A stretch of 64,000 bases of DNA, taken from contig NC_079879.1 in NCBI RefSeq assembly GCF_029227915.1, forward strand, positions 6,942,001 to 7,006,000, written 5' to 3'. The notes below the pieces were generated by a model. It worked only from the letters and a program-made list of their open reading frames with translations. It made no database searches and was not told where the DNA came from. This stretch comes from Hydractinia symbiolongicarpus. Its lineage: Eukaryota > Cnidaria > Hydrozoa > Anthoathecata > Hydractiniidae. Of the stretch, positions 1-12,040 are shown in pieces; positions within the stretch are counted from its first letter, which is position 1; the number at the start of each line of letters is the position of its first letter. The position numbers were made by a program, and so were the translations under genes.

Positions 1-3000
1 AAGAATCCAAATTTGTTCACAACAGACGAAGAAGGCCTGTCGATGATTAAAAAGTTGTACGAGGTATGCTTTCAATTATGTTTAATTTAAAAAGCATGGT
101 GACATGGTTTGCTATTATCAAACGTTTGCTTTTTAACTTTATTTGATATTTTAACGGCGTTATTAACACGTTATAACGCGGACTGTAAAAAGTATACCAG
201 TGTTAAAGTTCATCTTGCTTACTTTAAACTGATTGGCTCATCATTTAGAAGTGTCATAACGCATTAATAACAGCGTTACAGATTTCACAAAATTTCGAAC
301 GTAGAAAACTTTCGAACAATGCTCAGACAGACGTTCCAAAACTATGATTTCTAACCGTTATAACGCGTTAAAACGCTTCTTTACAGCAACCGTCGTTCAT
401 TGAGGCGTTATACAAGCGTTATAACGCCATACACTTAAAAGCTTATTCTAACCGTTATAACGCGTTATAAGGGATCGTCTCAACCATCATTTCACATTAC
501 ACGATCTACGGCGGTCTTTTCGCTTTCTACGATCCTGTTTTCATGATTTTTAAACAATCTACGGCGATGTTTTCGCTTTCTACGATCCTGTTTTCATGAT
601 TTTTAAACAATCTACGGCGATGTTTTCACTTTCTACGATGCCGTTTTCATGATTTTTCAACAATCTACGGTGATCTTTTCACTTTCTACGATCCTGTTTT
701 CATCTTACGATATGTCAAACGGGTTTTTGACAAGATTGTTATCGACGAAATAAAACATTTGCAGCTATTATTTTTTAGAACACTTGTTCTAAAACATAGT
801 AGCTAAATATAAATGGAACCTTCACACGTTGTTGTAAATAAACTTTTTTTATAACAACGTAATATAATTGCACGCTGGCTAACACTGACGACAATGTGTA
901 AGTTGGAAAGAAAATAAATTAATAATAAAATTTCTGATCTAAAGTTTACTTTTTAAACTCGTTGAACGCGAAGTCAAAGTTATTGTTTCATGATCGAATT
1001 TTGTTTAACGGGATTCGAAAAAACGCTGCTAAAAACAAAACATGATGGGATAGTGTTATTAACGCGTTATAACGCTGGGTGTTTTAACGCCCTTTTAACG
1101 CTTGTAGATCAAAGTTTTAAAGCAACGTTAAAAGTGGAAGCGTTATTACGGCGTTATAACAGCGTTTTAACAGCGTTATAATAATGAAACGGTCGAAAAT
1201 TGCAAACCATGTCACGATGAATATGCTGCATTATGCCATGCTGCAGCAAAACCAGGAGTAGTGGATACTGATTGGCTGCAAATTAAATAAAGCTAGTTTT
1301 AGTTCTCGTGCAATTGTCTGTAGAATTAGAGCAGTGCAAATGCTGTGAGTAACAGGTGCCATTTCAACTAATATCTAATTAAATAAATATTATAATAAAA
1401 TATTATGAGGTGCCTAGGAGGATTTGGGGTATGGGGTGCCTGGGAAAATTGTGGGTAAGATAACAAACCAAAATTTATTATCCCAATCTATCCCTGTTCG
1501 TGTTCAATATTATATGTCAATGTTTTATTCTATAGATCAACAAGTGTTCTGAGAGATGCCCTGCTGGATTTAAGTACTGTCTGTCAGAAAGGACATGCTT
1601 TCCTGAATGGGTACCATGTGGACACAGTTCTTTTCCTGATATAACATCGTTCATGCTTCCCAGAATGTACTCCAACTCCTCAATAAGTCCTTCAACTGCT
1701 GTTAAGACCTTCTCTAATGGTAACATCAGCCTCATGAATAGATATGACAAATTCCAAAATGATGGCTCCTGGGAATATAATATCGATGGTCATTGGAAAA
1801 AACTGTCTGATATCCCTGTAGAGACTGGAGTCAAACTAAGTGCGGACAGTTTGATTCGATACCATCAAAGTAAAATCAGTTTTGGCGTTCGAATGTTATA
1901 TTACTACGATGATTACTCTGGTGTTCCATTGGGACAAGCAACCAATCCCAGTTATATGAACGTTGTGAAAAGAGCGTTTATGATTATTCATCCGGTCCCA
2001 ACAAAGTCTAATTTTACAGTGTATTTCTCGAATAGAACATATATTTTAAATGAGGACGACTATTGGAATAAAGGTATAATGGTGGAAGACATTGTTAATA
2101 TACACACGCCAGTGGAAAAAAATGGACAAGAGATACCTGACGAATATAGACATATAATTCCCCAAGAAGAATTGTCATTATTCCGTGTAAGTATAGAACA
2201 ATTCGAACTGTCAAGGCCAGTTGCCCTAATACACAATAATCACCCAGAAGCTGGTCGAATGGAGTTAGAAGTTTATACAAATTACGGAGTAAAACACCCT
2301 TACCTGCAGGCAAGCCACGCGTCGTTAGATTACCAACATGCTCGATTTGTATTCAGACCTAGACACGACTATTTTGGCAACATAACTATTGATATCGACA
2401 TATGCGATTGCTTAGCAAAATCAATTCTTACAACGCGCAAAACGGTGACAATTAATGTGGCAGTCCTTCCAATTAATGATTCTCCTGATTATGATAATGG
2501 ACTAGCTGTTCTACCCTCTATTCCATATAACCTTACCACTAACCCTAACGATGGATTCCTGGTCAGAGACTTAATACAAGGTAGCAATGTATACGATGTT
2601 GAACAAGGTACAGATATTGGAATTGCTGTCTATAAGGTAGCCTCGGTAAATGCTTATGGTAAATGGCAAGTCCAGCATTCTGAGGGAAATTGGGTAGATA
2701 TTGCAATAGAAAATCAAATGGATCCATTTAAATATAACCAACATCCAATTGATACGTTGGTTAATTCATATCATTTGGAAGCTAGTCAAAGAATACGTTT
2801 TCTGCTGAACAAAGATCTTCTTTGGACGTACAGCATGGCAGTAGAGAACGCATACCTTGTGTTTAGCTTTTGGGATCGCACCGACGGAAGTCAACTTGGT
2901 AACGCTTGTTTTTTAGTGTTTTTAACCCCATTTTACTGAGTTGAAAAATACAGGGTTCAGGAAAGTCGTTAAAATACCTGAAAAGAATAACTTTTTTGTG

Positions 3001-6000
3001 CTTTTTAATTCTTTTGATATTAAGTATTATTTTCGAAAAAAATAAAGATACCTCGGATTTAATATTTTTATTAAAATTACATAAAGCACGTCTTTAAACA
3101 AGACTTTGTACTCTTTACATGCTGCCATTTTTCTATTACAAATAAAAATATTGCACAAATAACGAGCTATAAGTGAAAGTTACTCCATTCTACAGTCAAG
3201 TAAAGTACTTTAACAGCATTCTTTAAACAGGTTTAAACAACCATACCATTGAAGAAATCATTAATTCTCGAGCCTATTCGCGACCTGTTCTTGGAGTGCA
3301 GCTTCGTAAAGGGTGCAATGATAAGCCTGGTTCAATGGCAAATTATGATCAGTGTGGAATATGTGGAGGAAATGGGAAGCGCTGTGTCGGTTGCGATGGT
3401 GTTTTAAATTCTGGTATGGTATTATGATTTTAACTATTGTATGTAACTAGTCTGTGGCCCGTGGAAAAATCTACGGGTTCGCCCAGGGTTTTTTATAATC
3501 TCAATACGTGCCTCTCTCTACTTGCGGTACCATTTTGCGTGACTAATTCGTGGAAAAATCCACGGGGTCGCCTGTCCTTTATATATCAAATTTCGTGTTT
3601 TCGTTACAGGACGCGTCTTTCGCTGACAGACAGACGATCGACGGCTATTATTAAAGGGATAGCCGGTAGCCCGTGGAAAAATCCACGGGGTCGCCTGTCC
3701 ATTATAAATTGCATTTCGTGTTTCCGTAACACGACTTTTTTCTCGCGCACAAACAGATAGACGGAATGCGGCTATTACTAAACAGATAAATGAAATCGTG
3801 CTTTTGTGATCTATTTTTAAAACTAAGTTATTTACAAAAGTGCATAATGTTTGTAACGTCTCGATTATTCAGATATAACAGTAACTAGATCTTAATATTA
3901 CAAATAATTCGCGACAGTAATAGTTACGGGACAAGTGTTTGCGATCAGACCTCCTAAAATTCGTGATTCGCGGTACATGTTTAAGATTTCCCAAAAATCG
4001 TGATTTACAGTTACTATTTTTGTGAATCGATGCTCTTATAAGTTATTATTTATTATTCGTTTCCATAATATAAATTATATGTTGCATATAAAGGGTGTGG
4101 ATAACTTTAAGAAAAACAATTGTTTGCGAATTAGTGGGATACTAGTCGTTAGTCTGTGGAAAAATCCACGGGTTCGCCCATCGCAGCTAAGCTACCATTT
4201 TGCGTCACAGACAGACGGACGGACGGACGGACGTATACGGGTATTATAATATAGATTATAAGGTATTTTTTCATTAAAAATTACCATAGATAGAAAATCA
4301 TTGTTTTATTGTGTAGACTTTTGTATTCTTTCTTAGTATCTGAAGTTTAGGGGAAGTGGTTTATCAATCTTAACGCGACATTTTACACCTTAATTTTAAT
4401 TCATCAATTTAATGCAATTTTAGAAAAGCTTAGAAAGGTCTGACACATCGGAGCTCCAATAGTCATTTCTCGTATCCGATTTTCTTGATATACCGCAGGT
4501 TTTTTCATACATTTTTACATTAAAGGGGTTTCAACACGGGTGTTGGTTTTAACTTTTTAGTGACTTACACGAAAGTTGAAATAATGGCGGTGGAAAAGTT
4601 TATTGAATCGTTTCGTAGCCCCTTTAACTAAATAATAATGTTGAAATCCTTATATAAAATTCAAAATTATACAGAAAATTTGAACCCACTACAAACTTTT
4701 GATATTTTCTGTATCCAAACCTCCTTTTGAAAATAAGAGATGGAATGATAGAGAAGAAAATAAAAAACTTTTTACTACAGTGAACACCACTGTGTAGCTG
4801 TTTTCCTTGAAGCTGTATCAACTTAAAATCTTTAGCAAACTTATTCTCATGAACACAGGTACAATACGAGAAAAGTTTATTCTTTTAAAATTATTCTTTA
4901 GGCGCTGTAATCGACAAATGTGGAAACTGCACGGGCGGAACCACTGGGTTATCCTACAACTTCATGAAAGATTGTGCTGGTACGTGCGGCCAATCAGATT
5001 TCGGGGAATGTAACATCTGCCAAATGAAAGGGGGGAAATCAAAGAGAAACTTCAAAGATTGCCATGGCACTTGTTTTGGGCGTGCCAAAATTGATAAATG
5101 CGGTGTTTGTTCAGGAGGTTTGACAGGAAAGGGAAGATACGATTTACTCGACGTATGTGGCGTGTGCAATGGTGACGACTCCACTTGCAAAGGATGTGAT
5201 GACGTTCCAAATAGCGGGAAAAAGATTGACTTGTGTGGTTATTGTTTGAGTCCTAGTGATCCCATCTTTGATCAGTCATGCGTGAAAGTTGTAAAAGTGG
5301 TTCCTAAGTCCGCGACAACAAGTGGTGGTGAAGAGCTCACAGTCCATGGAGCTGGCTTTTATGATAATAATATATACTGTTTATTGGTGGACTCAACGCA
5401 TGACTATGATACGCTGTTTGTTGCAGGTATGGTAGCTTCTTAAGTTTTTCTATTTTTACAGTTTTTGCGTGTTATTTACCTTAAGGGTACTAAATTTTGC
5501 GAGAATTAAATTTCGTATATTGAAAAGATTTTTCTTGGGAACTAATTTTTGCGATTGCGTGACTTGCAAAAAATATTTTTGCTTTTTAATAAAACTTGAG
5601 AAAGTCGTTGGGTTTTTAAAACATTATTATCCTTAACAAAAATGACCTTTCTACTATAAATGGCCTAAGTATTTAGTATATGTAATAGTATAATTTTCCG
5701 AAATTGTGTCTTTTCACGGAAATTTATTTTCTCAAACTATGTGTCAAGAATTATTTCGTGGACATTACATTTCGCGGTATAAGACCCTGTTTCCAGTTGC
5801 TATTTTATCCTGTTTATCTTTCACATTAGCGCAAAAAAATTTTAGCAGTATAATGTATTATAAGGGAGATTGGACAGATTAAGAGAAATGAAAGAGTTAA
5901 ATACAGGAGTGTTATAATTATTTATTCAGGTAGCAGAATGAAAACCCAATTTATGATTCAAACTCTCCAAATGTCTCCGGGTACCTACAATTTGGAGTGT

Positions 6001-9000
6001 TACATTTACGACAACAGATACATCATCGAAAACTTTCGCGTCTATGCTTCAGATGATGTGACCATAACGAGTATTACACCACCTCGTGTTGCTATTAATG
6101 AGAATGTCAACGTTACCATTAGTGGAAGTGGATTTATCAATACAGGTAAGTAAGTTTTTTTTAAGTTTTTTCAGAGTTCACTGTGACTTTTCCTTTCAAA
6201 GCCAATGATTTCATTAATAAAATTAAAATTCTCACTGGATTGTTTTTTCTAGACCTAGAAAACCCAAAAGGTTGTATTGGACGTTGTATTAAGTTAAAAA
6301 TCAGTTTAGAACCTTAAAATTTAAAAACTTTTATAATACATATCGGCGACTGTGCTTAATAGTTTCTTTTTTTCTTTCTCACAAAACACATGCTTCAACA
6401 AAGAAAGATCTTTCTAAAAAACAGAGAATTGTGTTTTATAATCACGCTTATAAAGTGACCTTTCTTGTGACTTTTATAATCTGTTTTTCGTCATAGGTGA
6501 ATTACGATGCATTTACCGTCAAGAAAATAAGTTGGTTCAAGTAACTGGTTTTTATGTTGATAGCACACAAGTCATCTGCCCTATAAAAACAAGCAGCAAG
6601 TCGATGATGTCAGAGCTCTCTGTTATATTTACCAACAAAGATATCCGTTATTCAGAATTCAAGCGACTTTCTAAAGTACCACTCGTTGTATATGCTCCTC
6701 CACCGCACATGTTATCAGCTAAAATGTCACCAGACTACAGAAGAATCTCCTTAACATTTCTACAACCTGCATGGAGCGCCAAGAAACAGTGTAAAGATCT
6801 ATTCACTAAAGCCACTGTTGCAGCTTTGGGTTCAAAGTTTCGCTGTTTCTTTAAGGGAACGCGAGAGTTACGCGTAATTGTAGGTCGAGGAGCAACCATC
6901 AAGCCAGGAAAAACAGTAAGCTTGTTAAAAGATTCGTTTAAGGCTCGATTTCAACAGGTAGCTGATTTCATGCCAGCCACTGATATCTCCTTAGCAGGTT
7001 CAAACACACCCATTGTTCCAATGGCAGATATTTCCGGTCCCAACACAATTGGCGCCTGCAATAGATTGAGAATAACTGGCAGGAAGTCACGTGGTTCAGG
7101 AGGTAGACCATTAGTATACACTTGGGATGTTGAATTTGCACAAGATGTGAACGTAGGACTTTTGTCAAGCAATATAACAAATGAGTTAGCGAGCATAAAA
7201 AACAGATTATCATCTCTGTCGCCTTCCACAAATACTCTCGTTTTTAACAAAAATGAACTCGCCATAAGCACGCAAGCTGTTTACGTTGCATATAACTTTA
7301 CTTTGAGTGTTACAAATTTCCTAGATGTAGAAAGTGTGAAGGCAAGTCTAGTTACAACGAAAATTAACACTATCCTACCTAAAGTCAGTGTACTCGGTGG
7401 AAGAAGGCAACGTATAAAAACGAAACGTTTAAATAAAATTCAAAGCCGAGCAAGAACTCCGTCTTGTGTGGACGCTGTTGGTGGATTAAATTTCGATTGG
7501 GATATCAACGATTTCTCAATTCAGTTAGACGATCAGTCGAAGCACAGTGCTAATCTTTACATATACCCTGGCACACTAGAAGGTGGAGAGACATATACCC
7601 TTACATTACTAGTATCATTGAAAGCCGATCCTATGATTTCCACAAGCGTTACTATACAGCTAGATGTTATCAGTAGTCCATTAGTTGCAAAAATCAAAGG
7701 TGGTAATAGAATTGTAAGCAAGCTAAGTAACTTTGTCTTGGATGGATCACTCTCGTACGATCCTGATAGAGGAACAACTGAGGAATGGTTTGAGTGGTCA
7801 TGTTATGACTCTCATAGCCATCCTTGTTTTATTCCGAACATCAACAACACGGACCAATACGTACGCCTCGAATTACCATCAGCAAGAAAGGTGATGATTA
7901 ACAGCGATCTACTGGACGTTAACGGAACTTATTTATTTAATTTAAATTATAACAAAGGACTTAAAACATCATCTAAAGCAGTGAATATAACAATTGCTCC
8001 AGGCAACCCCCCTAAAGTGAAAATTTTTCCACGACGGAGTGCTAAAGAGAACACCGAGAAGGCCATTAAAATTCGTTCGAAAGTATTTAGTAACAGTGGA
8101 GATACGAAGATATGGGTAGAGTGTGTAAATACAGAGGAATATGCTTTTGTTAACCTAACAGAACCTGGAGTTCTTCTGACCCCTATTGAAATGTACAGAA
8201 CAAGAAGGGGTATGTTTCCATTTGGAATTGTCTTAAATAAAGGTGTCTTAGATGGGGGATTGGCATATAAATTCATAATATATGCCGAAAATAGTGATGG
8301 TTTGGGACGCGGAGAGCTTGTTTTGGACACAAATTCCCCTCCTGCGATTGGTTCTTTCGAATCTGACGTTCTAAATGGTACTGCGTTAACGACCGACTTC
8401 ACACTGAACTCGGTGGAAGGTTGGGAAGATGACGATGATGATTTACCATTGACATATAAATATGGCTTTTATGCTGGCGAAGGACACAAACACTATTTAG
8501 GCGCACCAAGTTTTGAAAACGAGGTTAGCATCAAGCTACCTAGTGGAGACCAGAAAACAAATGGCTCGTTAAATTTGTTTGTAGAAGTTTCTGACGTTCA
8601 TGGAGCGATGTCAGAGGCGTCGTTAACAGTAACTGTTTCACCTCCAACAATGGATTCGTCAACAATTATCAATATAAAATCGTCAGTGGATGAAGCTATT
8701 GAGTCTGATGACCTGTCTTTGGCATTGAGTTCAATTTCGTCAACAATTACAACATTTGAAGAGACCACACCAGGTAATCCGATTTACCATAAAATCAATT
8801 CACGTTTATTACAGCAGAGGCCTGATATAGACTTTTACGGTTCTTTTTGTGTCCAAGCGCCAAAACCTATTCGTTTCATTGTTATATAACAACATGTTGT
8901 TATAAATGCTGATCTGTCTGGTTAATAAAATAAATATAAATTTATTCTTTTGTTAGGAAAGTGTCCCAGCTATTAAGAATAACTCAAATCTCTCCACTCG

Positions 9001-12000
9001 CTTGTTAAGAACTGGATTTAGGCAGCAATTATATGCAAATATTGACGGTAATTTGACATGCATACATTAAGATCAGCATAAGTTTCGTTTCATAATTTAA
9101 ACTCTAGACCATTTTGTTTCTTCACTTAAATAATTATTATTTTTTATCCTTACAATAAGTTATAAGAATTTATGACAATCGCTGATTTGTGCTAAACAAT
9201 TTTAGTATTATAAAAACTTTCCATAACTTAACGTTTCAGTCGTTTTAAACGGAAACATGACAGATAGCGAACTCGAGGAGGCAGCTATATTATCGGACGC
9301 GTTGCAGGAGTTTAAAGAAAATGTCACCAAAAGTGTGCTTGCAATGGTGGACGAAGTAAAAGATACAGAGACGCAAGACATCCTGCTTCAATCGATCAGC
9401 GAAATGACGAAAGGTGGCGAAGAGTTCGACGACTCAACAAAGTTACAGGTTGTATCAAAGGTGACTAGCATCGTAAAAGATCAAATTGGCGAGGTCTCTA
9501 AAAGAAAAAGAAGATCTATTGATGAAGGTGGCTCTTTAGATGATGGAAAGACACCAGAAGAGGTCAATAATTTTCATTCCTTGTGCTATTCTCCCTAGTT
9601 GAAGCTTAAGTAAACGCTTTTTATACTAAGCAACGTGACTTTCTTTAGACTCTCTCTTGTAGAGAAAATTTTGGAACGTTAAAACTAATTTGACTTTGAT
9701 TTAAAAAGGCTACTGTCCATATTGATATTTTTTTCACATTTTTTGTTTTAAAATCAAAGCCGAACCATAAGCCTGAATTTTCCATAAAAACGCGAAAGTT
9801 TTAGGAAGACTTCATTAGTACGTGTACGTAAGTGTCGCTAATTCATAGTTCTTTTATTTGATACTTTCAGGTAAAAACAATTCTCCAAACATTTGATAAC
9901 GTCATCACACCAACGAAAACGGACAACGTCACAATGTCAACGAAAAAAACGTTGACAGATCTTACCACAAGTCTTCTCTCTGCAATGTGTAAAAACATAG
10001 CTTTCGAACAGCCTGCAGTCGTAGCCGAATCTTCGCTTGTTTCTCTGCAAACAGTCAAGAATAATTTCGCTGACGCTGACAATGTCTCTATAGCTTTGAG
10101 TGACGGAAGTGATGGTAACAAACCCATCAAAGTTCTCTTTGGTGACGAAATGCAATCAATGTTCGAATTGTGGACATGTGGAGCAGAAAATTGTTCCGGT
10201 GAGTTTTGTAGCACAAAAAACCGCTACAAATTCTAGCATATCCTGTGTATCTTAATATTAATGATTTTCCAGTCAAAAACTTTTTTTGGTACTACACATG
10301 AATTCTCACCACATTGGATGTTTACTGAACATTGTCTTTAATTATTTTGTATTAAGGCACCTGCATTGGATCTGCCCAATACAAAGATGATTTGTTTTCA
10401 AGTGACTTGGAAGATACTTACATTTCAGACATTGTGTCTGTGCAACTATATGATCCTGAGATTCATTCTGTATTATCTGTTGGTATTCTATCTAAACCTG
10501 TTATTTTGGAAATTCCCTTGAGAAATGGCACTGACTTGAGTTATAAGTACAAGGTAAGAATCGAAATGTATATTTATTTACGAATGCGGTATTTTGTATA
10601 AAAATCTAAAGCAAAACACGATGAGTACCATGGTCATAAGATCATGTGATGACGAAAAAATTGATTTATACGCTTAGTTGAATAACGAATATGGTTTCAA
10701 GCATAGGTTTGAAACAAAGGTTTGAATTTCTTTCTTCTCCTGTTCCTAAAATGAAAACGGTAAGAAAAGTAATTGCCTTGTTCGAGAACATAATAGATTA
10801 CTAATAGCTGTTCAAAAAGTCTTGTCCTGGCAAAATTAAGGCTATAAGGAAACTGGGGTTTATTCTAATCAAAATAATAGGAAAATTCTGAGGCTCAGGT
10901 CGAGAGGCTTTGATCACTACTATCATTGTATCAGGTCGTCTGGCCGCACACTGCTTTAGTATTGTATAAGACATCAGAATTCTTCCCATTTGCTTCCAAA
11001 TTTATTTCCTAAACAAGATTTCTTTGTTTTCAGTGTCAAATGTGGAACGACTTCACCAATACATGGGCAAATAATACTTGTGTAAGCGGAAACAAAGTCA
11101 AAGTAATGGAGTCACTCCCACATGCTGTTTGTGAGTGCTATCAACTTGGAGTTGTTGGTGTCGTAGCAACCCATATAAAGAGTGATAATATAACTTTTGG
11201 TAACGCATCTATCAAAGAAACGAACCCGTCTCAAATCGCCTTAGGTATCGGAGTTATTATATTTTTTTGCTATTATTACTATACGACTATTTGGGTTGCC
11301 TAGATAATGAATGTTCAAGAAATTGTATTAATTATTTATCTGACACTTTGAAGGTATCATTTCATTTACCAATCGAGGTTAAGCATCGTCATATACAGTC
11401 GTCTTTTGAGTTCGTTTATATAACAACCTATATTTCCCAAGCTCGTTAACAACTTACCTTGACCTTACCCGCTATTCAAAAGAAGGATTGGCGACTAAAA
11501 CTTCACTAAACGATTTCAGTGATTTTAAAAACTGTCACCATTATGTTTTAATGTTTTTATCATTTAGTTGAAATCAGATTTCTGGATGATTTCGATGTTA
11601 TTGTTGGTCGTGTATCAAAGAGCGAATTGGAAGCATCGGTTAAATCAGCCATCGTGTCACTCCTGCAAATCGAAGACTGGAGAATACGAAACCTGGTTTG
11701 CGTCAACGGATCCATCATTGCCAAATTTGACTTCCTACCACCGGATGAGAATCTGGTACCGAATGCATTAGAAGTATTCAATACACAGCTGGAGCTTTTG
11801 AAATCAAGCGTCAAAGATGGAAGTCTTAGTGTGCAGCTGAGTGACGGAAGTTCTTTGTCGGTCGATGTTGATTATGAAATAGTAAAAAGTGAAGAGCCGA
11901 ATAAAGCTAACATTAAGGATTCAGACTCTCTACTACCGCTGTATATTTCACTGGGTGTGGTCGGTGGAATTGCTTTAATAGCCATCGCTGTGTATGTTGT

Positions 12001-12040
12001 GATAAAGTTTAAGCCTTTAACTCGTTCCTACGTTGCATAG
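1..12040 (+). CDS. Giant REJ/GPS single-pass membrane protein, 3' twelve exons (5' partial)
   Basis: I place exons at 1-63, 1536-2898, 3231-3413, 4902-5426, 5930-6145, 6497-8773, 8970-9047, 9240-9562, 9871-10198, 10357-10553, 11034-11244 and 11568-12040. They join in one frame to a TAA at 12038-12040, giving 2,078 visible residues. Domain order: two cadherin-like repeats, CGxC cysteine repeats, two IPT/TIG domains, PKD/REJ repeats, a GAIN/GPS region, a SEA-like module, one transmembrane helix (about 2043-2067) and an 11-residue tail. REJ plus GPS resembles the ectodomain of the polycystin-1 / egg-jelly-receptor family, but the multi-pass polycystin channel part is absent, so this looks like a single-pass relative. 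An adhesion or sensing role at the cell surface is inference. The acceptor at 8969/8970 is one of two possible; the one at 8956/8957 breaks the frame. The start codon lies upstream of the window. Confidence 0.85.
95..1219. mobile_element. Palindromic non-autonomous element in intron 1
   Basis: The ends at 95-112 and 1202-1219 are inverted copies of each other (17 of 18 bases; core gacatggtttgc). Both halves (about 150-470 and 1050-1180) are filled with the motif gcgttataacgc in various spacings, itself nearly palindromic. It carries no convincing coding capacity; the 63-codon frame at 990-1181 lies in the repeats. It sits wholly in intron 1 of the REJ gene. Superfamily unknown; no clear target-site duplication was seen. 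Confidence 0.6.
504..709. repeat. 53-bp tandem repeat, about four copies
   Basis: Units begin at 504, 557, 610 and 663, each starting atctacgg and containing ctttctacgatcctgttttc; spacing is exactly 53 bases. The last unit is incomplete. The array lies inside the palindromic element, just right of a 16-base match to the end of the DNA transposon at 18058 (see 468-483). Confidence 0.85.
1536..2898 (+). CDS. Exon 2 of the REJ/GPS protein: cysteine-rich start and cadherin-like repeats
   Basis: The acceptor TATAG/ATC at 1535/1536 continues the phase-0 frame from exon 1 (ends at 63). It opens with a cysteine-rich stretch (NKCSERCPAGFKYC). Two stretches then share the pattern GSWEYNIDGHWKKL and GKWQVQHSEGNWVDI, typical of the W-x-Y...W motif in bacterial-type cadherin-like tandem repeats. 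Between them a segment ends in INDSPDY, the usual linker between such repeats. The donor at 2898/2899 is phase 1. Function is not assignable beyond an extracellular beta-sandwich scaffold. Confidence 0.75.
3231..5426 (+). CDS. Exons 3-4: CGxC cysteine repeats and start of the first IPT/TIG domain
   Basis: Exons 3231-3413 and 4902-5426 (both phase 1 to 1) encode a run of short repeats built on CGICGGNG, CGNCTGG, CGVCSGG and CGVCNGDDSTC, alternating with CxGCDxVxNSG units. Such CGVCxGDxSTC repeats occur in large secreted and membrane proteins of marine invertebrates. After the last repeat, KVVPKSATTSGGEELTVHG begins an IPT/TIG immunoglobulin-like fold that continues in exon 5. The intron between these exons (3414-4901) holds several copies of a dispersed repeat. 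Confidence 0.75.
3450..3780 (+). repeat. Dispersed repeat family, three head-to-tail copies
   Basis: The core cgtggaaaaatccacgg starts at 3549 and 3672 (spacing 123), and a diverged copy starts at 3460. Each is followed by tcgcc, a ccatttcgtg/catttcgtg-like stretch and a gacagacaga-type end. Relatives are at 4145-4257 and 35390-35497 (plus) and 56466-56553 (minus), with fragments near 32456, 34545 and 61156. Confidence 0.7.
4145..4257 (+). repeat. Dispersed repeat copy with ACGG microsatellite
   Basis: Begins with ctgtggaaaaatccacgggt and ends with gacgtatacgggtattataa. Just before that end is a short (acgg)n microsatellite at about 4211-4232. The same 3' end closes the copy at 35390-35497, which defines the family boundary. 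Confidence 0.7.
5930..8773 (+). CDS. Exons 5-6: IPT/TIG domains and PKD/REJ region
   Basis: Exon 5 (5930-6145) and the start of exon 6 (6497-8773) complete two IPT/TIG folds; ITSITPPRVAINENVNVTI is the start of the second. The rest of exon 6 (about residues 840-1540) is REJ-like. GACNRLRITGRKSRGSGGR followed by LVYTWDVEF matches the REJ pattern of a conserved Cys, a GS-rich loop and Y-T-W. GGNRIVSKLSNFVLDGSLSY with a following DPD and WFEWSCYDS is a PKD-type strand pair. The exon has no introns for 2.3 kb, unlike the fragmented 3' part. Confidence 0.75.
8970..10553 (+). CDS. Exons 7-10: GAIN-like region with a furin-type site
   Basis: Exons 8970-9047, 9240-9562, 9871-10198 and 10357-10553 encode helical then beta-rich sequence directly upstream of the GPS motif, as expected for a GAIN domain. 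A basic run KRKRR/S is encoded at 9500-9517 (last Arg about residue 1660) and matches the R-x-K/R-R proprotein convertase consensus. Assignment as GAIN rests on position before GPS and the secondary-structure feel, not on a profile match. Confidence 0.6.
11034..12040 (+). CDS. Exons 11-12: GPS motif, SEA-like domain, transmembrane helix, short tail
   Basis: Exon 11 (11034-11244) begins CQMWNDFTNTWANNTC and continues to PHAVCECYQLGVVGVV, which reproduces the four Cys and two Trp layout of a GPS motif. The cleavage tripeptide, usually HL/T, reads QLG. Exon 12 (11568-12040) contains a SEA-like stretch (FDVIVGRVS, RIRNLVCVNGSIIAKFDF), the pattern of a juxtamembrane beta-alpha domain with a GS-I-x-x-F strand. 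A hydrophobic segment follows (LYISLGVVGGIALIAIAVYV), then a basic 11-residue tail ending SYVA. Confidence 0.75.

Larger units (their letters stand above)
3414..4901 (+). other. Intron 3 of the REJ gene with dispersed repeats
   Basis: This 1.5 kb intron contains no exon I can support. It holds four copies of a dispersed repeat with the palindromic core cgtggaaaaatccacggg (near 3460, 3549, 3672 and 4154). Open frames here fall in repeats. Confidence 0.6.

Noticed and set aside
3437-3760. 107-codon plus frame in intron 3
   Set aside because: It runs through head-to-tail copies of a dispersed repeat; the repeated WKNPRGR words only reflect the repeat.
7947-8402. 151-codon minus frame opposite REJ exon 6
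   Set aside because: It is a shadow of the real plus-strand coding exon.
8957-8969. Acceptor at 8956/8957 for REJ exon 7
   Set aside because: With the phase-1 donor at 8773 it gives a stop within seven codons; the acceptor at 8969/8970 keeps the frame.
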